Both the position numbers and the translations under genes were made by a program. 39,075 nucleotides of DNA from Ignavibacteria bacterium (GTDB lineage: Bacteria; Bacteroidota; Ignavibacteria; Kapaibacteriales; UBA2268). The stretch covers positions 1-39,075 of the forward strand of contig JAAYTD010000034.1 of assembly GCA_012518115.1 (NCBI GenBank), read 5' to 3'. Shown in pieces: positions 1 through 9,544 of the stretch; position 1 is the stretch's first letter, and each line of letters begins with the position of its first letter. Under the pieces are notes generated by a model. The model ran no database searches. It was not told where the DNA came from and worked only from the letters and a program-made list of their open reading frames with translations.

Positions 1-2
1 AA

Positions 3-122
3 ACTTTTGAAGTAACTTTTGATATTCCTAACTCTATAAATAACGGAGCTTATTTCATAAGCGTAAAAAATGCCAACGAAATAAGAAGTAAAATGTTGTC
101 TATTGTTAGAGAAAGAGAATAA
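3..122 (+). CDS. 3' end of an exported protein, T9SS type A-like C-terminus (partial)
   Basis: An open frame enters from the left edge and stops with TAA at 120-122, giving 39 residues. It contains NNGAYFISVKNANE followed by a basic tail (SKMLSIVRERE). This resembles the last strands of the type A sorting domain that directs proteins through the type IX secretion system, which usually shows a G-x-Y-x-(I/V)-x-V core and a Lys/Arg-containing end. It is followed at once by a strong terminator (132-165), which supports a genuine gene end. The rest of the protein lies outside the window, so its function cannot be told. The sorting-signal reading is an inference from a short stretch. Confidence 0.6.
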   Translation, partial: TFEVTFDIPNSINNGAYFISVKNANEIRSKMLSIVRERE

Positions 123-131
123 AGAAAGAAA

Positions 132-165
132 AACAACCTACTAAAAAATAGTAGGTTGTTTTTTT
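132..165 (+). terminator. Rho-independent terminator of the left-edge gene
   Basis: A perfect 12-bp inverted repeat, AACAACCTACTA (132-143) and TAGTAGGTTGTT (149-160), encloses a 5-base A loop and is followed by a run of T. It starts 10 bases after the stop of the partial gene. Confidence 0.9.
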
Positions 166-293
166 ATTTTAGATAATTATTTAGTTAGTTGTTGAGCGTA
201 GCTAAAACGCCGGAATGTCTGAACTATGATTTTTGTACTTGGAATTAGGATATATATTTATAACCTCTGCAAGAGGAGAATTTTAAAATATTA

Positions 294-2108
294 TTAATCA
301 TCTAAACTCAATATAGCTAGAAAGGCTTCTTGCGGAACTTCAATATTGCCTACTTGTTTCATTCGTTTTTTACCTTCCTTTTGTTTTTCTAACAGCTTAC
401 GTTTACGAGAAATATCACCACCATAACATTTAGCTAGCACATTTTTTCTCAAAGCTTGCACATTCGTTCTTGCAATAATTTTAGAACCTATAGCTGCTTG
501 TATTGCAACTTCAAACATTTGTCGCGGTATCAATTCTTTTAACTTAGTACACAACTTTTTACCCCATTCATAAGCCTTTGATCTATGCACAATAGAAGAA
601 AGTGCATCAACAGGTTCACCATTTAATAAAATATCCAACTTTACTAAATCTGACTTTCTGTACTCATAAAAATCATAATCAAGAGAAGCATAACCGCGAG
701 AAACAGACTTTAATTTATCGTAAAAATCAAATACTATTTCTGCAAGTGGCAATTCCCAAGATAAATCTGCTCTATCTTCCGATAGATATTCTATATTTGT
801 AGAAATTCCACGTTTATCCAAACATAATTTCATTATATTTCCCACATAATCACTGGGAGTTAAAATTTCCGCTTTTATAATAGGTTCTTGTATTTCTCTT
901 ATTTCTGCGGGATTAGGAAGTTGAGCAGGATTTTCTATAAAAATTATCTCGCCGCTATTAGTAATAATTTTATATTGAACGTTAGGAACAGTTGTAACAA
1001 TATTTTGTTGAAACTCTCTTTCTAAACGCTCTTGAACGATTTCCATATGTAAAAGTCCTAAAAAACCGCAACGAAATCCGAAACCTAAAGCATTAGATGT
1101 TTCGGGCTCATAAGAAATCGCAGAATCATTTAAAACTAACTTAGCCAACGCTTCACGTAAATTCTCAAAATCATCTGTACTTGCAGGATAAACACCGCTA
1201 AAAACCATCGGTTTTACTTCCTTAAATCCAGAAATAGGAGTAGTAGCTGGATTTTTTGCTAATGTAACGGTATCGCCTACTTTCGTATCTTTCAAATTTT
1301 TAATACTTGCAGTAAAATATCCTACGTTTCCTGCAGATAATTTACCTACACGAAGACGCTTCATTTGCATAATACCAACTTCCTCAACTTGATAAGTCAT
1401 TCCCGTTTGCATAAATAAAATTTCATCTCCCTCCTTTATCTCGCCTTCAAAAACTCTGATATTCACAATAACTCCACGATAAGAATCAAAATTTGAATCA
1501 TAAATTAAAGCTGTAAGTGGTTTGTCTATACTTCCAGTAGGTGGCGGAATTCTCTCAATAACAGCATCTAAAACTGCATCAATTCCTATGTTCTTTTTAG
1601 CTGATATATACAGCATTTCTTCTTCCCTGCAGCCTATTAAATCTATAATTTGCTTTTTAACAGCCTCTATTGTAGTTTCGGCACTAGGCAAATCAATTTT
1701 ATTTAAAACAGGAATTATTTCTAAATTATGTTCAAGAGCTAAATATAAATTACTAATCGTTTGAGCTTCTATACCTTGTGTTGCATCTACAATTAAAATA
1801 GCACCTTCGCAAGCTGCTAACGAACGCGATACTTCATAAGTAAAATCAACATGACCCGGCGTATCAATTAAGTTTAATGTGTACTTTTCATTAGACTTAT
1901 CAACATATTCCATTTGAATTGCATGTAACTTTATTGTAATACCACGTTCTTGCTCTAAAGGATTAGAGTCAAGAATTTGTGCATTTGTCATATCACGCGA
2001 AGAAATAGTGTTTGTTTTTTCGAGTAATCTATCTGCAAGTGTTGATTTACCATGATCAATATGAGCTATGATACAAAAATTTCTAAAATTTCTAATATTT
2101 TTCATCAA
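294..2108 (-). CDS. lepA: Elongation factor 4 (LepA), ribosome-associated GTPase
   Basis: A 604-residue translational GTPase, the usual LepA/EF-4 length. EF-4 binds ribosomes and acts on the pre/post-translocation state; it is highly conserved but usually dispensable. The P-loop AHIDHGKST is at residues 15-23, followed by the switch II motif DTPGH and the specificity motif NKID. The LepA-specific C-terminal domain ends with [18 protein letters not shown], which closely matches the family and separates it from EF-G. Either of two adjacent Met codons may be the start. It is transcribed alone, divergently from the carbonic anhydrase gene, across a 215-base AT-rich gap in which I see no clear promoter match. 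Confidence 0.97.
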   Translation of the reverse strand: MMKNIRNFRNFCIIAHIDHGKSTLADRLLEKTNTISSRDMTNAQILDSNPLEQERGITIKLHAIQMEYVDKSNEKYTLNLIDTPGHVDFTYEVSRSLAACEGAILIVDATQGIEAQTISNLYLALEHNLEIIPVLNKIDLPSAETTIEAVKKQIIDLIGCREEEMLYISAKKNIGIDAVLDAVIERIPPPTGSIDKPLTALIYDSNFDSYRGVIVNIRVFEGEIKEGDEILFMQTGMTYQVEEVGIMQMKRLRVGKLSAGNVGYFTASIKNLKDTKVGDTVTLAKNPATTPISGFKEVKPMVFSGVYPASTDDFENLREALAKLVLNDSAISYEPETSNALGFGFRCGFLGLLHMEIVQERLEREFQQNIVTTVPNVQYKIITNSGEIIFIENPAQLPNPAEIREIQEPIIKAEILTPSDYVGNIMKLCLDKRGISTNIEYLSEDRADLSWELPLAEIVFDFYDKLKSVSRGYASLDYDFYEYRKSDLVKLDILLNGEPVDALSSIVHRSKAYEWGKKLCTKLKELIPRQMFEVAIQAAIGSKIIARTNVQALRKNVLAKCYGGDISRKRKLLEKQKEGKKRMKQVGNIEVPQEAFLAILSLDD

Positions 2109-2323
2109 AATGTAATTTCAATATTTTTATGGAATATTAAATATACAAAAAAAAATAATATAATAGCAATTATATTTTGATAGCATCTTTTTTTTTCATA
2201 TGTTTATAAATTGATTTTTAAAAAATAATTTATAAAGTGTTTTTTATCTAAAAAATTATTATTTTAGTGAATAACTTTATATAATAACAATGAAGTAACA
2301 AATAAAAAGTATTTATTAAAGAT

Positions 2324-3001
2324 ATGAAAAAAACAACAAACGATGATAACAGCTCTCAACAAATCAACTACAATAGATTGTTTGAGGGAATTCGCGGCTT
2401 TAAAGCCAACGAGCATATTCCTAAAAAGGAATTTTTTGCCCAATTAGGCAAACATCAAAATCCGCACACGCTATATATTGGTTGCTCCGATTCACGCGTG
2501 GTTCCAAACTTAGTTACTGGCACCATTCCGGGCGAACTATTTGTTGTGCGTAACATTGGCAATTTTGTCCCCTTTTACGACAAAAACTCTGATACCTTTG
2601 TTGCTACCTCAGCGGTAATTGAGTATGCAGTTAAGCAACTACAAGTGGACAACATAGTTGTTTGCGGACACTCAAACTGTGGTGGCTGCGAGGCACTTTA
2701 TAAAAGCGCCAAGGAAATGAAAGATCTACCACATACAAAAAAGTGGCTTGAACTTGCAGCACCCGTAAAGAAAATTGTAGAAGAACAAATAGCAAAAAAT
2801 GTAATTTCTATTGAAGATCGTAGCACATATACCGAACAAATGAACGTGGTTGTGCAAATTAGCCACTTAATGAAATATCCATATATTCGTAAGTTACTAA
2901 AACAAGGCGAGTTAACTATTATGGGCTGGTGGTACAATATCGAAGAAGGCGAAATTTATAATTACGATGATGAACTTAAAAGATTTATACGAGTGGAATA
3001 G
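2324..3001 (+). CDS. Beta-class carbonic anhydrase
   Basis: A 225-residue cytoplasmic zinc enzyme that interconverts CO2 and bicarbonate. The family signature is complete: CSDSR with zinc ligand Cys54 and the Asp56/Arg58 pair, then CGHSNCGGC with His116 and Cys119. There is no signal peptide. It stands alone between lepA (divergent) and a convergent DUF454 gene, so no operon partner hints at its use; supplying bicarbonate to carboxylases is the usual role. Base composition is distinctly richer in GC than its neighbours (codons such as CGC, GTG and GGC are frequent), which suggests acquisition by transfer or a different expression class. Its terminator overlaps the end of the neighbouring gene. 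Confidence 0.95.
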   Translation: MKKTTNDDNSSQQINYNRLFEGIRGFKANEHIPKKEFFAQLGKHQNPHTLYIGCSDSRVVPNLVTGTIPGELFVVRNIGNFVPFYDKNSDTFVATSAVIEYAVKQLQVDNIVVCGHSNCGGCEALYKSAKEMKDLPHTKKWLELAAPVKKIVEEQIAKNVISIEDRSTYTEQMNVVVQISHLMKYPYIRKLLKQGELTIMGWWYNIEEGEIYNYDDELKRFIRVE

Positions 3002-3058
3002 CTACAAAACTGCTAATTGTTTGCAGTAATTCTAATTACAAAGCGAAAACTTTAATTT

Positions 3059-3106
3059 AATCTAAAAAATCATTTTTATTTCTTTATGATTTTTTAGATT
3101 TTTTTC
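3059..3106 (+). terminator. Terminator of the carbonic anhydrase gene, overlapping the DUF454 3' end
   Basis: A perfect 15-bp inverted repeat (3059-3073 with 3086-3100, 12-base loop) is followed by six T. The distal arm lies inside the last codons and stop of the convergent DUF454 gene (stop at 3084-3086), so the hairpin also encodes the Lys/Ser tail of that protein. Confidence 0.85.
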
Positions 3107-3458
3107 TGCCAATTAAAACAATATGAATAGTAACAGCTATAGCAACAATAAGAAGAAAAATTGTTGTATGTTTCTGGAAGTCTAGTAAAAAAATAGAAAC
3201 TCCTATTCCCATCCAAAGAATAACTAGAGTAGTAATTTTACTATGTGTAGGCATTGTTTTATTTTCTAAATAATCGCGAATATAATCTCCTAAGTACTTA
3301 TTATTAATAAGTTTATCATAGAACTTACGAGAGCTCTTAGAAAATAGAAAGCTAGCTAGTAGAAAAAATGGTGTAGTAGGCAAAATTGGAACAAATATAC
3401 CTATTGTACCTAATGTAACGCAAAATAATCCAATTGCTATAAAAATCTTTTTTTTCAT
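3084..3458 (-). CDS. DUF454 (YbaN-family) small inner-membrane protein
   Basis: A 124-residue protein with the DUF454 signature: an N-terminal membrane helix, then GIFVPILPTTPFFLLASFLF, then the SSRKFYDKLINNKYLGDYI segment, and two further membrane helices (about residues 75-110) before a Lys/Ser-rich tail. The family's function is unknown. The start codon directly follows the stop codon of the upstream anti-sigma kinase gene with no gap, so the two are probably co-translated and may be functionally linked. The Leu-Ala-Ser in the signature is encoded by one of the CTAGCTAG palindromes (3352-3359). Confidence 0.88.
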   Translation of the reverse strand: MKKKIFIAIGLFCVTLGTIGIFVPILPTTPFFLLASFLFSKSSRKFYDKLINNKYLGDYIRDYLENKTMPTHSKITTLVILWMGIGVSIFLLDFQKHTTIFLLIVAIAVTIHIVLIGRKKSKKS

Positions 3459-3899
3459 TTATTGGACGTTGTCCTTATTTTCTAAACTAAAAACCATAGA
3501 AACACAAAATCCACGTTGAGTTTTTTTAATATTTTTTTGACAGCAAAATTGATTTATAATGAAAATACCACGTCCATTTTCTTTATTTAAATTTTCGGGC
3601 AACAAAGGATCAGCTAATTTAGATTCATCAAATCCTTCTCCTTCATCAATAATATCAAGATGAATAGCATTATCTTCAACATATAAATATAGCTCTACAC
3701 ATTTAGAAGGATTAAGTTGATTTCCATGTATAATAGCATTATTTAACGCTTCGGAAGCACAAACATATATATTATTGAATAGTTTGTCCGTAATTTCAAC
3801 GGAGTTGCGTAAATCAGATAAAACACAGTCAAGTTTAGATATTGCTTCACGAAAAGTAGTAAATTTTTCATACCTCTCAAATACTTTTACTTTACTCAT
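3459..3899 (-). CDS. RsbW/SpoIIAB-type anti-sigma factor, serine kinase-like ATPase
   Basis: A 146-residue protein of the HATPase_c_2 family (GHKL fold). Visible ATP-site boxes are the N-box SEALNNAIIHGN (about residues 49-60), the G1 box DEGEGFD, and the G2 box NGRGIFIINQF. Family members bind and inhibit a sigma factor and phosphorylate an STAS-domain antagonist. Neither a sigma factor nor an antagonist is encoded nearby, so the target is unknown and a partner-switching role is an inference from the family. It forms a two-gene unit with the DUF454 gene. A candidate -7 box lies at 3941-3948 inside the end of the barrel gene upstream. Confidence 0.88.
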   Translation of the reverse strand: MSKVKVFERYEKFTTFREAISKLDCVLSDLRNSVEITDKLFNNIYVCASEALNNAIIHGNQLNPSKCVELYLYVEDNAIHLDIIDEGEGFDESKLADPLLPENLNKENGRGIFIINQFCCQKNIKKTQRGFCVSMVFSLENKDNVQ

Positions 3900-3919
3900 T
3901 TTTTCTATAATAATTAATA

Positions 3920-5803
3920 TTAAAAATTGTATGACGTTTGCAAAAATAAGTTTGGGTTAATTCCCGAATAAGAATTATCATTAAATTGATATTCTAAATA
4001 TCCATAACATTTTATTGATAATTTATTAAGCTTTATAAATATAGAGACATCTGGTGAATAAGTTTTAATTTGTTGGACATTAGTCAAAGAATTATTTGAA
4101 AGATCAATTTGTCCATATTCTAAAAAGAAAAATCTAAAGCCAACAGAAATTGAGTTAAACTCATTAAATAAAACATTAACAGCGGGCAATGTCATTATTT
4201 CTAAGTTACCTCTTTGAGGTATTTCAGAAAAAGAATTCCAAAAGAGCTTGCCCTGCTCATAATATCTTACAGAAGATTTATTTGTAATTGCATATTTTTC
4301 ATTTAATTTTACCCTCAAACTATCTTTATACGATATTTGTCGGAAACTGTAACTTTTTATTTCTGCTCCCTCACTTTCAAAATCGTATATATTATAATTT
4401 GCTAACACTTCAAATGTAGGTTTGAAGAGTAGAATTTTATTGTCAAAACATATAGTATTTTTTAATTGTATAATACGATTCCAATTATTTTGAGCGCTAC
4501 GCTCTTTCTTTATAAATACAAGATGATTTTGCGTTAAATTTAGTTCACTAGCTAGTGTTAGCAAATCAGAAAAACGTTTTTTATAAATTAGATTGCCTAA
4601 GGCATAAAATTCATCTCTATCATCGTTATTAGTTTTGCTCGGCGTATCATATTCCAATTTAGAAACAGAAGCATTTAATAATAATGTATCTTTTGGAGAT
4701 ATGATAAACATATTTTTGTAAAATAGTCCGAAATTAGTAGATATATTATTTTTTTGATTTTCTAAATTCTGCAAAAAAGTAAAATCATCATTTGATATTT
4801 GAGTATGCTTTTCTATTAAATTTTCTTCTGTTCTATAGTTTACTTTTACTCCTAAACTTTGGTATATACTTTTGTAATTAAGATCTATTTGCGTATTAAA
4901 GTTAAGTTTTAACTCATTGTAATTTCTATATATTAAAGACAAATTATTCTGCTCTAGGCTTTTATTAAAATAGCGGTTAATGCGAATATTTTCAACATCG
5001 GCATCAATAATCGTTGCAAGATTTTTTGTAATCAAAAATTTTGTTGCTATAAGTCCATAAAATTTATTTTCTTTATGAATTTCTATTGCATTTTGAGAAT
5101 TTTTGTTTGTAAAATCTTGTAAAAAATTACGTTCTTTAAATTTATATCCTGCATTTATAGATAATAAATTTTCATTATTCGTTTTAGAAATAGAAGAAGA
5201 AAAATCAAAATCTTTTGAGTTTCGTTCATCTTTTAAAAGCACAAATTCCGACATAACTTTAGAAGAAAGTTTATAGCCATCAAAATCTATTTCTTCTAAG
5301 TCTCCATCGCCTTTGAAAATAAAGCCATTTGAAACAACTTCAATTTGTTTATTGTTCTCCATTCCACATAATAATTTTAATTTTCCAATTTGATTATCTT
5401 TTAAAAAAAATCCTCCTAAACCTGACAAACGAAAAAGAGCATTACTTTTTGTTGAATATAAGTCAGATAATAGAGTAAGATTAGAAGAAGCTACAGCAAA
5501 TATATTTTCAAATATCGGATAATGATATTCAAATAAAAAAAATTCGGCATCGCGAAAATTAGATTCTGTTTGTTCTGTTGCTATTCCTTGATAAATATTT
5601 TTTATATGGAAGTTTCCAAAAGAAGTATTGAAAGGTAAGTTTATATTTCCTGTAAAATTCCATATATTATTTAAGCGACTGAAGCCAATTTCAATATTTT
5701 GAGTTTCTGTATTATTTGTAAGAATATCGGCAACGCTTCTGTTGCTATTAGATAAAACTAACAAGAAACAAAGAAAAATAATTATTTTTTTTATACAATT
5801 CAT
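3920..5803 (-). CDS. Putative outer-membrane beta-barrel protein
   Basis: A 627-residue protein. It has an N-terminal signal peptide (basic MNCIKK, a hydrophobic core and a likely cut near Val-Ala-Asp, residues 24-26). The rest is rich in alternating polar/hydrophobic strands and aromatic residues, and it ends in a terminal Phe (QTSYNF), the classic C-terminus of outer-membrane barrels. I see no TonB plug, POTRA or OmpA-like domain and cannot assign a family. A good Bacteroidota-type promoter lies just upstream (5828-5859). The anti-sigma/DUF454 pair follows on the same strand 20 bases later, but that pair may have its own promoter. Specific function unknown. Confidence 0.7.
   Translation of the reverse strand: MNCIKKIIIFLCFLLVLSNSNRSVADILTNNTETQNIEIGFSRLNNIWNFTGNINLPFNTSFGNFHIKNIYQGIATEQTESNFRDAEFFLFEYHYPIFENIFAVASSNLTLLSDLYSTKSNALFRLSGLGGFFLKDNQIGKLKLLCGMENNKQIEVVSNGFIFKGDGDLEEIDFDGYKLSSKVMSEFVLLKDERNSKDFDFSSSISKTNNENLLSINAGYKFKERNFLQDFTNKNSQNAIEIHKENKFYGLIATKFLITKNLATIIDADVENIRINRYFNKSLEQNNLSLIYRNYNELKLNFNTQIDLNYKSIYQSLGVKVNYRTEENLIEKHTQISNDDFTFLQNLENQKNNISTNFGLFYKNMFIISPKDTLLLNASVSKLEYDTPSKTNNDDRDEFYALGNLIYKKRFSDLLTLASELNLTQNHLVFIKKERSAQNNWNRIIQLKNTICFDNKILLFKPTFEVLANYNIYDFESEGAEIKSYSFRQISYKDSLRVKLNEKYAITNKSSVRYYEQGKLFWNSFSEIPQRGNLEIMTLPAVNVLFNEFNSISVGFRFFFLEYGQIDLSNNSLTNVQQIKTYSPDVSIFIKLNKLSIKCYGYLEYQFNDNSYSGINPNLFLQTSYNF
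3941..3948 (-). promoter_or_regulatory. Candidate -7 box for the anti-sigma/DUF454 pair
   Basis: On the minus strand this reads TATTTTTG, a match to the Bacteroidota TAnnTTTG element, placed so that transcription would begin about 35 bases before the anti-sigma start codon. No clear -33 TTTG is seen, so confidence is low. Confidence 0.35.
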
Positions 5804-5827
5804 TTTGAAAAATGAAAATTATTATTG

Positions 5828-5859
5828 CAAATTTATCTTTTTTTCATTTAAATTACAAA
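5828..5859 (-). promoter_or_regulatory. Bacteroidota-type promoter of the barrel gene
   Basis: On the minus strand TTTG (5859-5856) is followed after 20 bases by TAAATTTG (5835-5828), matching the primary sigma factor pattern of this phylum (-33 TTTG, -7 TAnnTTTG). The inferred transcription start is about 15-20 bases before the ATG at 5803. Confidence 0.6.
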
Positions 5860-5969
5860 TCTAAACTACATTTTTTTTATTTTAACTTTTTTTTTACTTT
5901 TATAGTTGTTTTTTCATAAAAAATCATTAAATTACAAAGATTTTTTATTAACCAATTTTGGATAGAAAT

Positions 5970-7118
5970 ATGTTAGCATTAAATTTAAGTGATGAACAAA
6001 AAGTATTACGCGACATGGTGCGTGATTTTGCAACAAAAAAATTAAAACCAATAGCAAGCCAAATTGACGAAACGGAAATGATACCGAAAGAAATAATTTC
6101 AGAAATTTGTGAATTTGGTTTGTTAGGAGCAGCTTTTCCTGTTGAATATGGCGGAAGTGGCTTTGGCGAATGTGGTTATGCCATTATAGCTGAAGAAATA
6201 GCCAGAGTATGTATGTCAACGGCAACATTTATAGGAGCTCATGTCTCTATTGCTAGTAATTCAATTTATGTTGCAGGCAATGAAGAGCAAAAATTGAAGT
6301 ATTTAACCCCACTAGCTACTGGTGAAAAGATAGGCGCTTTTGCTCTTACAGAATCGCAAGCAGGCTCCGACGCTTTTAATGTTTTGACACATGCGGAACT
6401 TGATGAAAATACTTCAGAATGGATTTTAAACGGTAGTAAACAGTGGATTTCTAACGCACCTATAGCTGATATTTTCATTGTTTATGCAAGAACTAAACGT
6501 GGAATTTCAACTTTTATTGTTGAAAAAGATACTAAAGGTTTTACTGTTGGACCTCCTGAAAAGAAACTTGGTATAAGAGGTAGTCAAACTGCTACATTAA
6601 CTTTTGAAGATGTACGTATTCCAAAAGAAAACTTGCTTGGAGCGGAAGGACGCGGCTTTTTAACTGCGATGAAAGTACTTGATACAGGACGACTTGGACT
6701 TGGAGCAGCTTGTTTAGGTGCTTGCAAAGAGTTACTTAATATGTCCGTTCAATACTCTAAAGAAAGAAAACAATTTAACGAATCTATTTCTAGTTTTCAA
6801 GCTATACAATTTATGTTAGCAGAAATGCAAACCCTTATTTACCAAGTAGAATCTATAGTTTACAGAACTGCAACGCTCTATGATGAAGGAAAAATGACTA
6901 CGCGACATGCTGCTATAGTTAAACTTGCTGCTTCTGAAGCTTTGGATAAATGCGCTGATTATGCTATGCAAATCTATGGCGGTGCGGGCTATTCTAAAGA
7001 ATATCCGATAGAGCGATATTATCGTGATGCAAGAATTAATCGTATTTTTGAAGGAACATCGGAAATACAAAAAATAGTTATTGCACACGATTTATTAAAA
7101 AAAGGAGAACTTAAATAA
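5970..7118 (+). CDS. Acyl-CoA dehydrogenase (short-chain type)
   Basis: A 382-residue flavoenzyme that oxidises acyl-CoA to enoyl-CoA, passing electrons to ETF. It has the three-domain family layout: an N-terminal helical domain; the FAD/substrate motif ALTESQAGSDAF with KQWISNAPIADIFIV in the middle domain; and a C-terminal domain with MQIYGGAGYSKEYPIERYYR and FEGTSEIQK, whose Glu is in the position of the catalytic base of butyryl-CoA dehydrogenases. I chose ATG at 5970; an upstream TTG (5958) would add only four residues. The glycosyltransferase gene begins directly after the stop codon, though the two functions are not obviously related. No ETF or thiolase genes are nearby. Confidence 0.93.
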   Translation: MLALNLSDEQKVLRDMVRDFATKKLKPIASQIDETEMIPKEIISEICEFGLLGAAFPVEYGGSGFGECGYAIIAEEIARVCMSTATFIGAHVSIASNSIYVAGNEEQKLKYLTPLATGEKIGAFALTESQAGSDAFNVLTHAELDENTSEWILNGSKQWISNAPIADIFIVYARTKRGISTFIVEKDTKGFTVGPPEKKLGIRGSQTATLTFEDVRIPKENLLGAEGRGFLTAMKVLDTGRLGLGAACLGACKELLNMSVQYSKERKQFNESISSFQAIQFMLAEMQTLIYQVESIVYRTATLYDEGKMTTRHAAIVKLAASEALDKCADYAMQIYGGAGYSKEYPIERYYRDARINRIFEGTSEIQKIVIAHDLLKKGELK

Positions 7119-9422
7119 GTGCTTAATACGCAGCAAAATAACGAAAGTAGTAAAATTTCCGTTTGTATTATCGCAAAAAATGAAGAAAAAATGTTGCAAC
7201 AATGTTTGCAATCTGTAAAAGATATTGCTTACGAAATAATTGTTGTTGATACAGGTTCTACAGATAAAACAGTTGAAATAGCAAAAAACTTTAATGCGAA
7301 AATTTATCATTTTGAATGGCAAGACGATTTTGCTTTGGCAAGAAATGAAAGTTTAAAATATGCAAACGGCGATTTTATTTTCGTTATTGATGCTGATGAA
7401 AAGCTATTAACTCCTGATGCTTTATTAGAAGTTACAAGTTTGTTAAGTGCAAAGAAACACGATAAAATAGGAGCTTGTTTGTGCAATGTCATATCGGTTA
7501 TATCGGATAAAAATGGAGCTACAGAAAAACATATAGATAAAATCGTTAGATTATTTCGCAATAATAAGCAGTATAAATTTAATGGCATTATCCATGAACA
7601 AATCCAATCTTCTGTTATAGCTAATGGCGACAAAATAGTTGCTACTGATATTTGTATCGTCCATTCGGGATATGACTTACCTGCAAATAAACTGTATGAA
7701 AAAAGAAAGCGTAACTATAGACTTTTAGAAAAATATGTAGCAGAAAATCCTAATGATTTATACTATAAAACGCATTTAGCAAAAAATTTATTGATGTTGG
7801 AAAAATTTGAGGCGGCAGAAAAAATATTTTCAGAAGTACTAAATTCTATGAGTAAATCAAGTAAAGCTAGACCTGAAGTATTGAACTATGCAGCGCTGAA
7901 CTTATTGAACATTGATAAAATTGATGAAGCTATAGAGCTCGCAAAAGAATCTATAGCTAATTTACCTCTGCAATCTTTTGCTAATTATATTTTGGGAGAA
8001 GCTTACTCGCTGAAAAGAGATTTTTCATTAGCTTTAGAAGCATATTTTAATATGCAAAAAGCAATAGAAAATCCTAGTTTTGAAGCAGTTTTATCGGGCG
8101 ATTATTTCATTGCTCCCGAAATTTTACATTGGAAAATAGGAAGCATTTTTCTTGCTATAAATGATTTTGAAAATGCTGCATTAGAGTTTGAAAAAGGACT
8201 GAAAATTTCGCCTCAAAATTTGCATTGTTTAGTCGGATTTGCTAATGTAGCTTATAAGATGAAACATTTTGAGTTGTCAAAAAAAGTATTAGAAAATGCT
8301 TTTTTACTCTATCCGAAGAATACAGAACTAGCTAGTTTTATAGCAGAAGTTGATAAGAAAATAAACGAGCAAAAAGTAGAAGTAACAGATAATAAACAAA
8401 AGAAATTAACGCAAAATTTAATTTCTCTTTGTATGATAGTAAAAAATGAAGAAAAAATGTTGCCGGGTTGTTTAGAATCCGTTTGCGATATTGTAGATGA
8501 AATAATTATTGTTGATACAGGTTCTACAGATAAAACTGTTGAAATAGCAGAAAAATTTGGTGCAAAAATCTATCACTTTAAATGGCAAGATGATTTTGCT
8601 TTGGCAAGAAATGAAAGTTTGAAATATGCTACTTCGCAATGGATTTTATATCTTGATGCTGATGAAAGATTAACTGAAGACAGTAGAAAACAAATTAGGA
8701 CTTTATTAAAAAGTGCTTCTGATACTACGGGTGGCTATTTCTGTAAAATTGAAAGCGAACACTACAAGCTAGACGGTTCTACTGAAAAACATATAGGTGG
8801 CTATCCACGTTTATTTAGAAATTTTGTTTATCCTAACATTAAATTTATTGGCAAAGTACATGAGCAAATTTCGCCATCTATAATAGCATTGAACAAGAAT
8901 ATTTTAATGTCCGATATTACTATTGAACATCTTGGTTATAATCTTTCAAGCGAAGAAATGCACCAAAAAGTAAAGAGAAATTATAAAATCTTACTTGATC
9001 ATATTCAGGAAGAACCTACTAACGGCTATGCGTGGTTTCAGTTAGGACAAACTTTAGGACAGATGCAATTAATGGAACAAGCCGAAGAAGCTATTCGTTT
9101 TGCAATTAAATGTGGTAATCTATCGGATTCTGTTTATGCTAGCGCGGCTTCAACTCTTTCGCAGTTAATGGGTATTAAAAAAGATTATAACGAATCACTT
9201 TACTGGGCTAATGAAACTTTAAAAATAGTGCCTAAACAGATTTACGGACTTAGTTTAAAAGCTCATTCCCTATTATATTTAGGTAGAAAAAAAGAGGCGG
9301 CAGATTATTTCAAACAAGCTTTAGATGTTATAAGAAATAACAAAGGTATTCCACAAACAGGGTTTGATGTTCAAATATCAGAAGAAATTTTGTTAAAAGG
9401 TTTAATAGAAAGTAAAAGTTAG
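7119..9422 (+). CDS. Tandem GT2 glycosyltransferase with TPR repeats
   Basis: A 767-residue protein with two family 2 glycosyltransferase domains (SPBc2/YibD-like), each followed by tetratricopeptide-type helices. Domain 1 (about residues 13-200) and domain 2 (about 435-625) share VDTGSTDKTVEIA, KIYHF(E/K)WQDDFALARNES and a DxD-type DADE motif. TPR-like repeats fill about 200-420 and 640-760. It has no signal peptide or membrane segments, so it is probably cytoplasmic and acts on an envelope glycan or a protein; the acceptor is unknown. The GTG start at 7119 is the only one that precedes the first domain, and it abuts the previous stop. The two halves are similar at DNA level (about nine bases in ten over 7233-7365 and 8499-8631), pointing to duplication. 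Confidence 0.85.
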   Translation: MLNTQQNNESSKISVCIIAKNEEKMLQQCLQSVKDIAYEIIVVDTGSTDKTVEIAKNFNAKIYHFEWQDDFALARNESLKYANGDFIFVIDADEKLLTPDALLEVTSLLSAKKHDKIGACLCNVISVISDKNGATEKHIDKIVRLFRNNKQYKFNGIIHEQIQSSVIANGDKIVATDICIVHSGYDLPANKLYEKRKRNYRLLEKYVAENPNDLYYKTHLAKNLLMLEKFEAAEKIFSEVLNSMSKSSKARPEVLNYAALNLLNIDKIDEAIELAKESIANLPLQSFANYILGEAYSLKRDFSLALEAYFNMQKAIENPSFEAVLSGDYFIAPEILHWKIGSIFLAINDFENAALEFEKGLKISPQNLHCLVGFANVAYKMKHFELSKKVLENAFLLYPKNTELASFIAEVDKKINEQKVEVTDNKQKKLTQNLISLCMIVKNEEKMLPGCLESVCDIVDEIIIVDTGSTDKTVEIAEKFGAKIYHFKWQDDFALARNESLKYATSQWILYLDADERLTEDSRKQIRTLLKSASDTTGGYFCKIESEHYKLDGSTEKHIGGYPRLFRNFVYPNIKFIGKVHEQISPSIIALNKNILMSDITIEHLGYNLSSEEMHQKVKRNYKILLDHIQEEPTNGYAWFQLGQTLGQMQLMEQAEEAIRFAIKCGNLSDSVYASAASTLSQLMGIKKDYNESLYWANETLKIVPKQIYGLSLKAHSLLYLGRKKEAADYFKQALDVIRNNKGIPQTGFDVQISEEILLKGLIESKS

Positions 9423-9448
9423 ATATTAAAAACAAAATTGAATTATAA

Positions 9449-9493
9449 AATTCCCCTTTGGCACGAAGGGGTGGCAGGCGCTAGCTTGACGGG
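9449..9493. repeat. GC-rich intergenic hairpin repeat, copy 1
   Basis: It contains CCCCTTTGGCACGAAGGGG, an inverted repeat around a short loop, then GTGGCAGGCG and TTGACGGG. It matches the copy at 9629-9674 almost base for base over the first 30 bases and differs in the second small hairpin. It is of the kind scattered between genes in many Bacteroidota genomes. Confidence 0.8.
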
Positions 9494-9544
9494 ATATTTG
9501 GAAGACGTAAGACAGAAACATTGAACAATGAACAATGATTTTTT

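Noticed and set aside
264-276. CCTCT/AGAGG hairpin as the lepA terminator
   Set aside because: The stem is five bases and no T-run follows on the minus strand.
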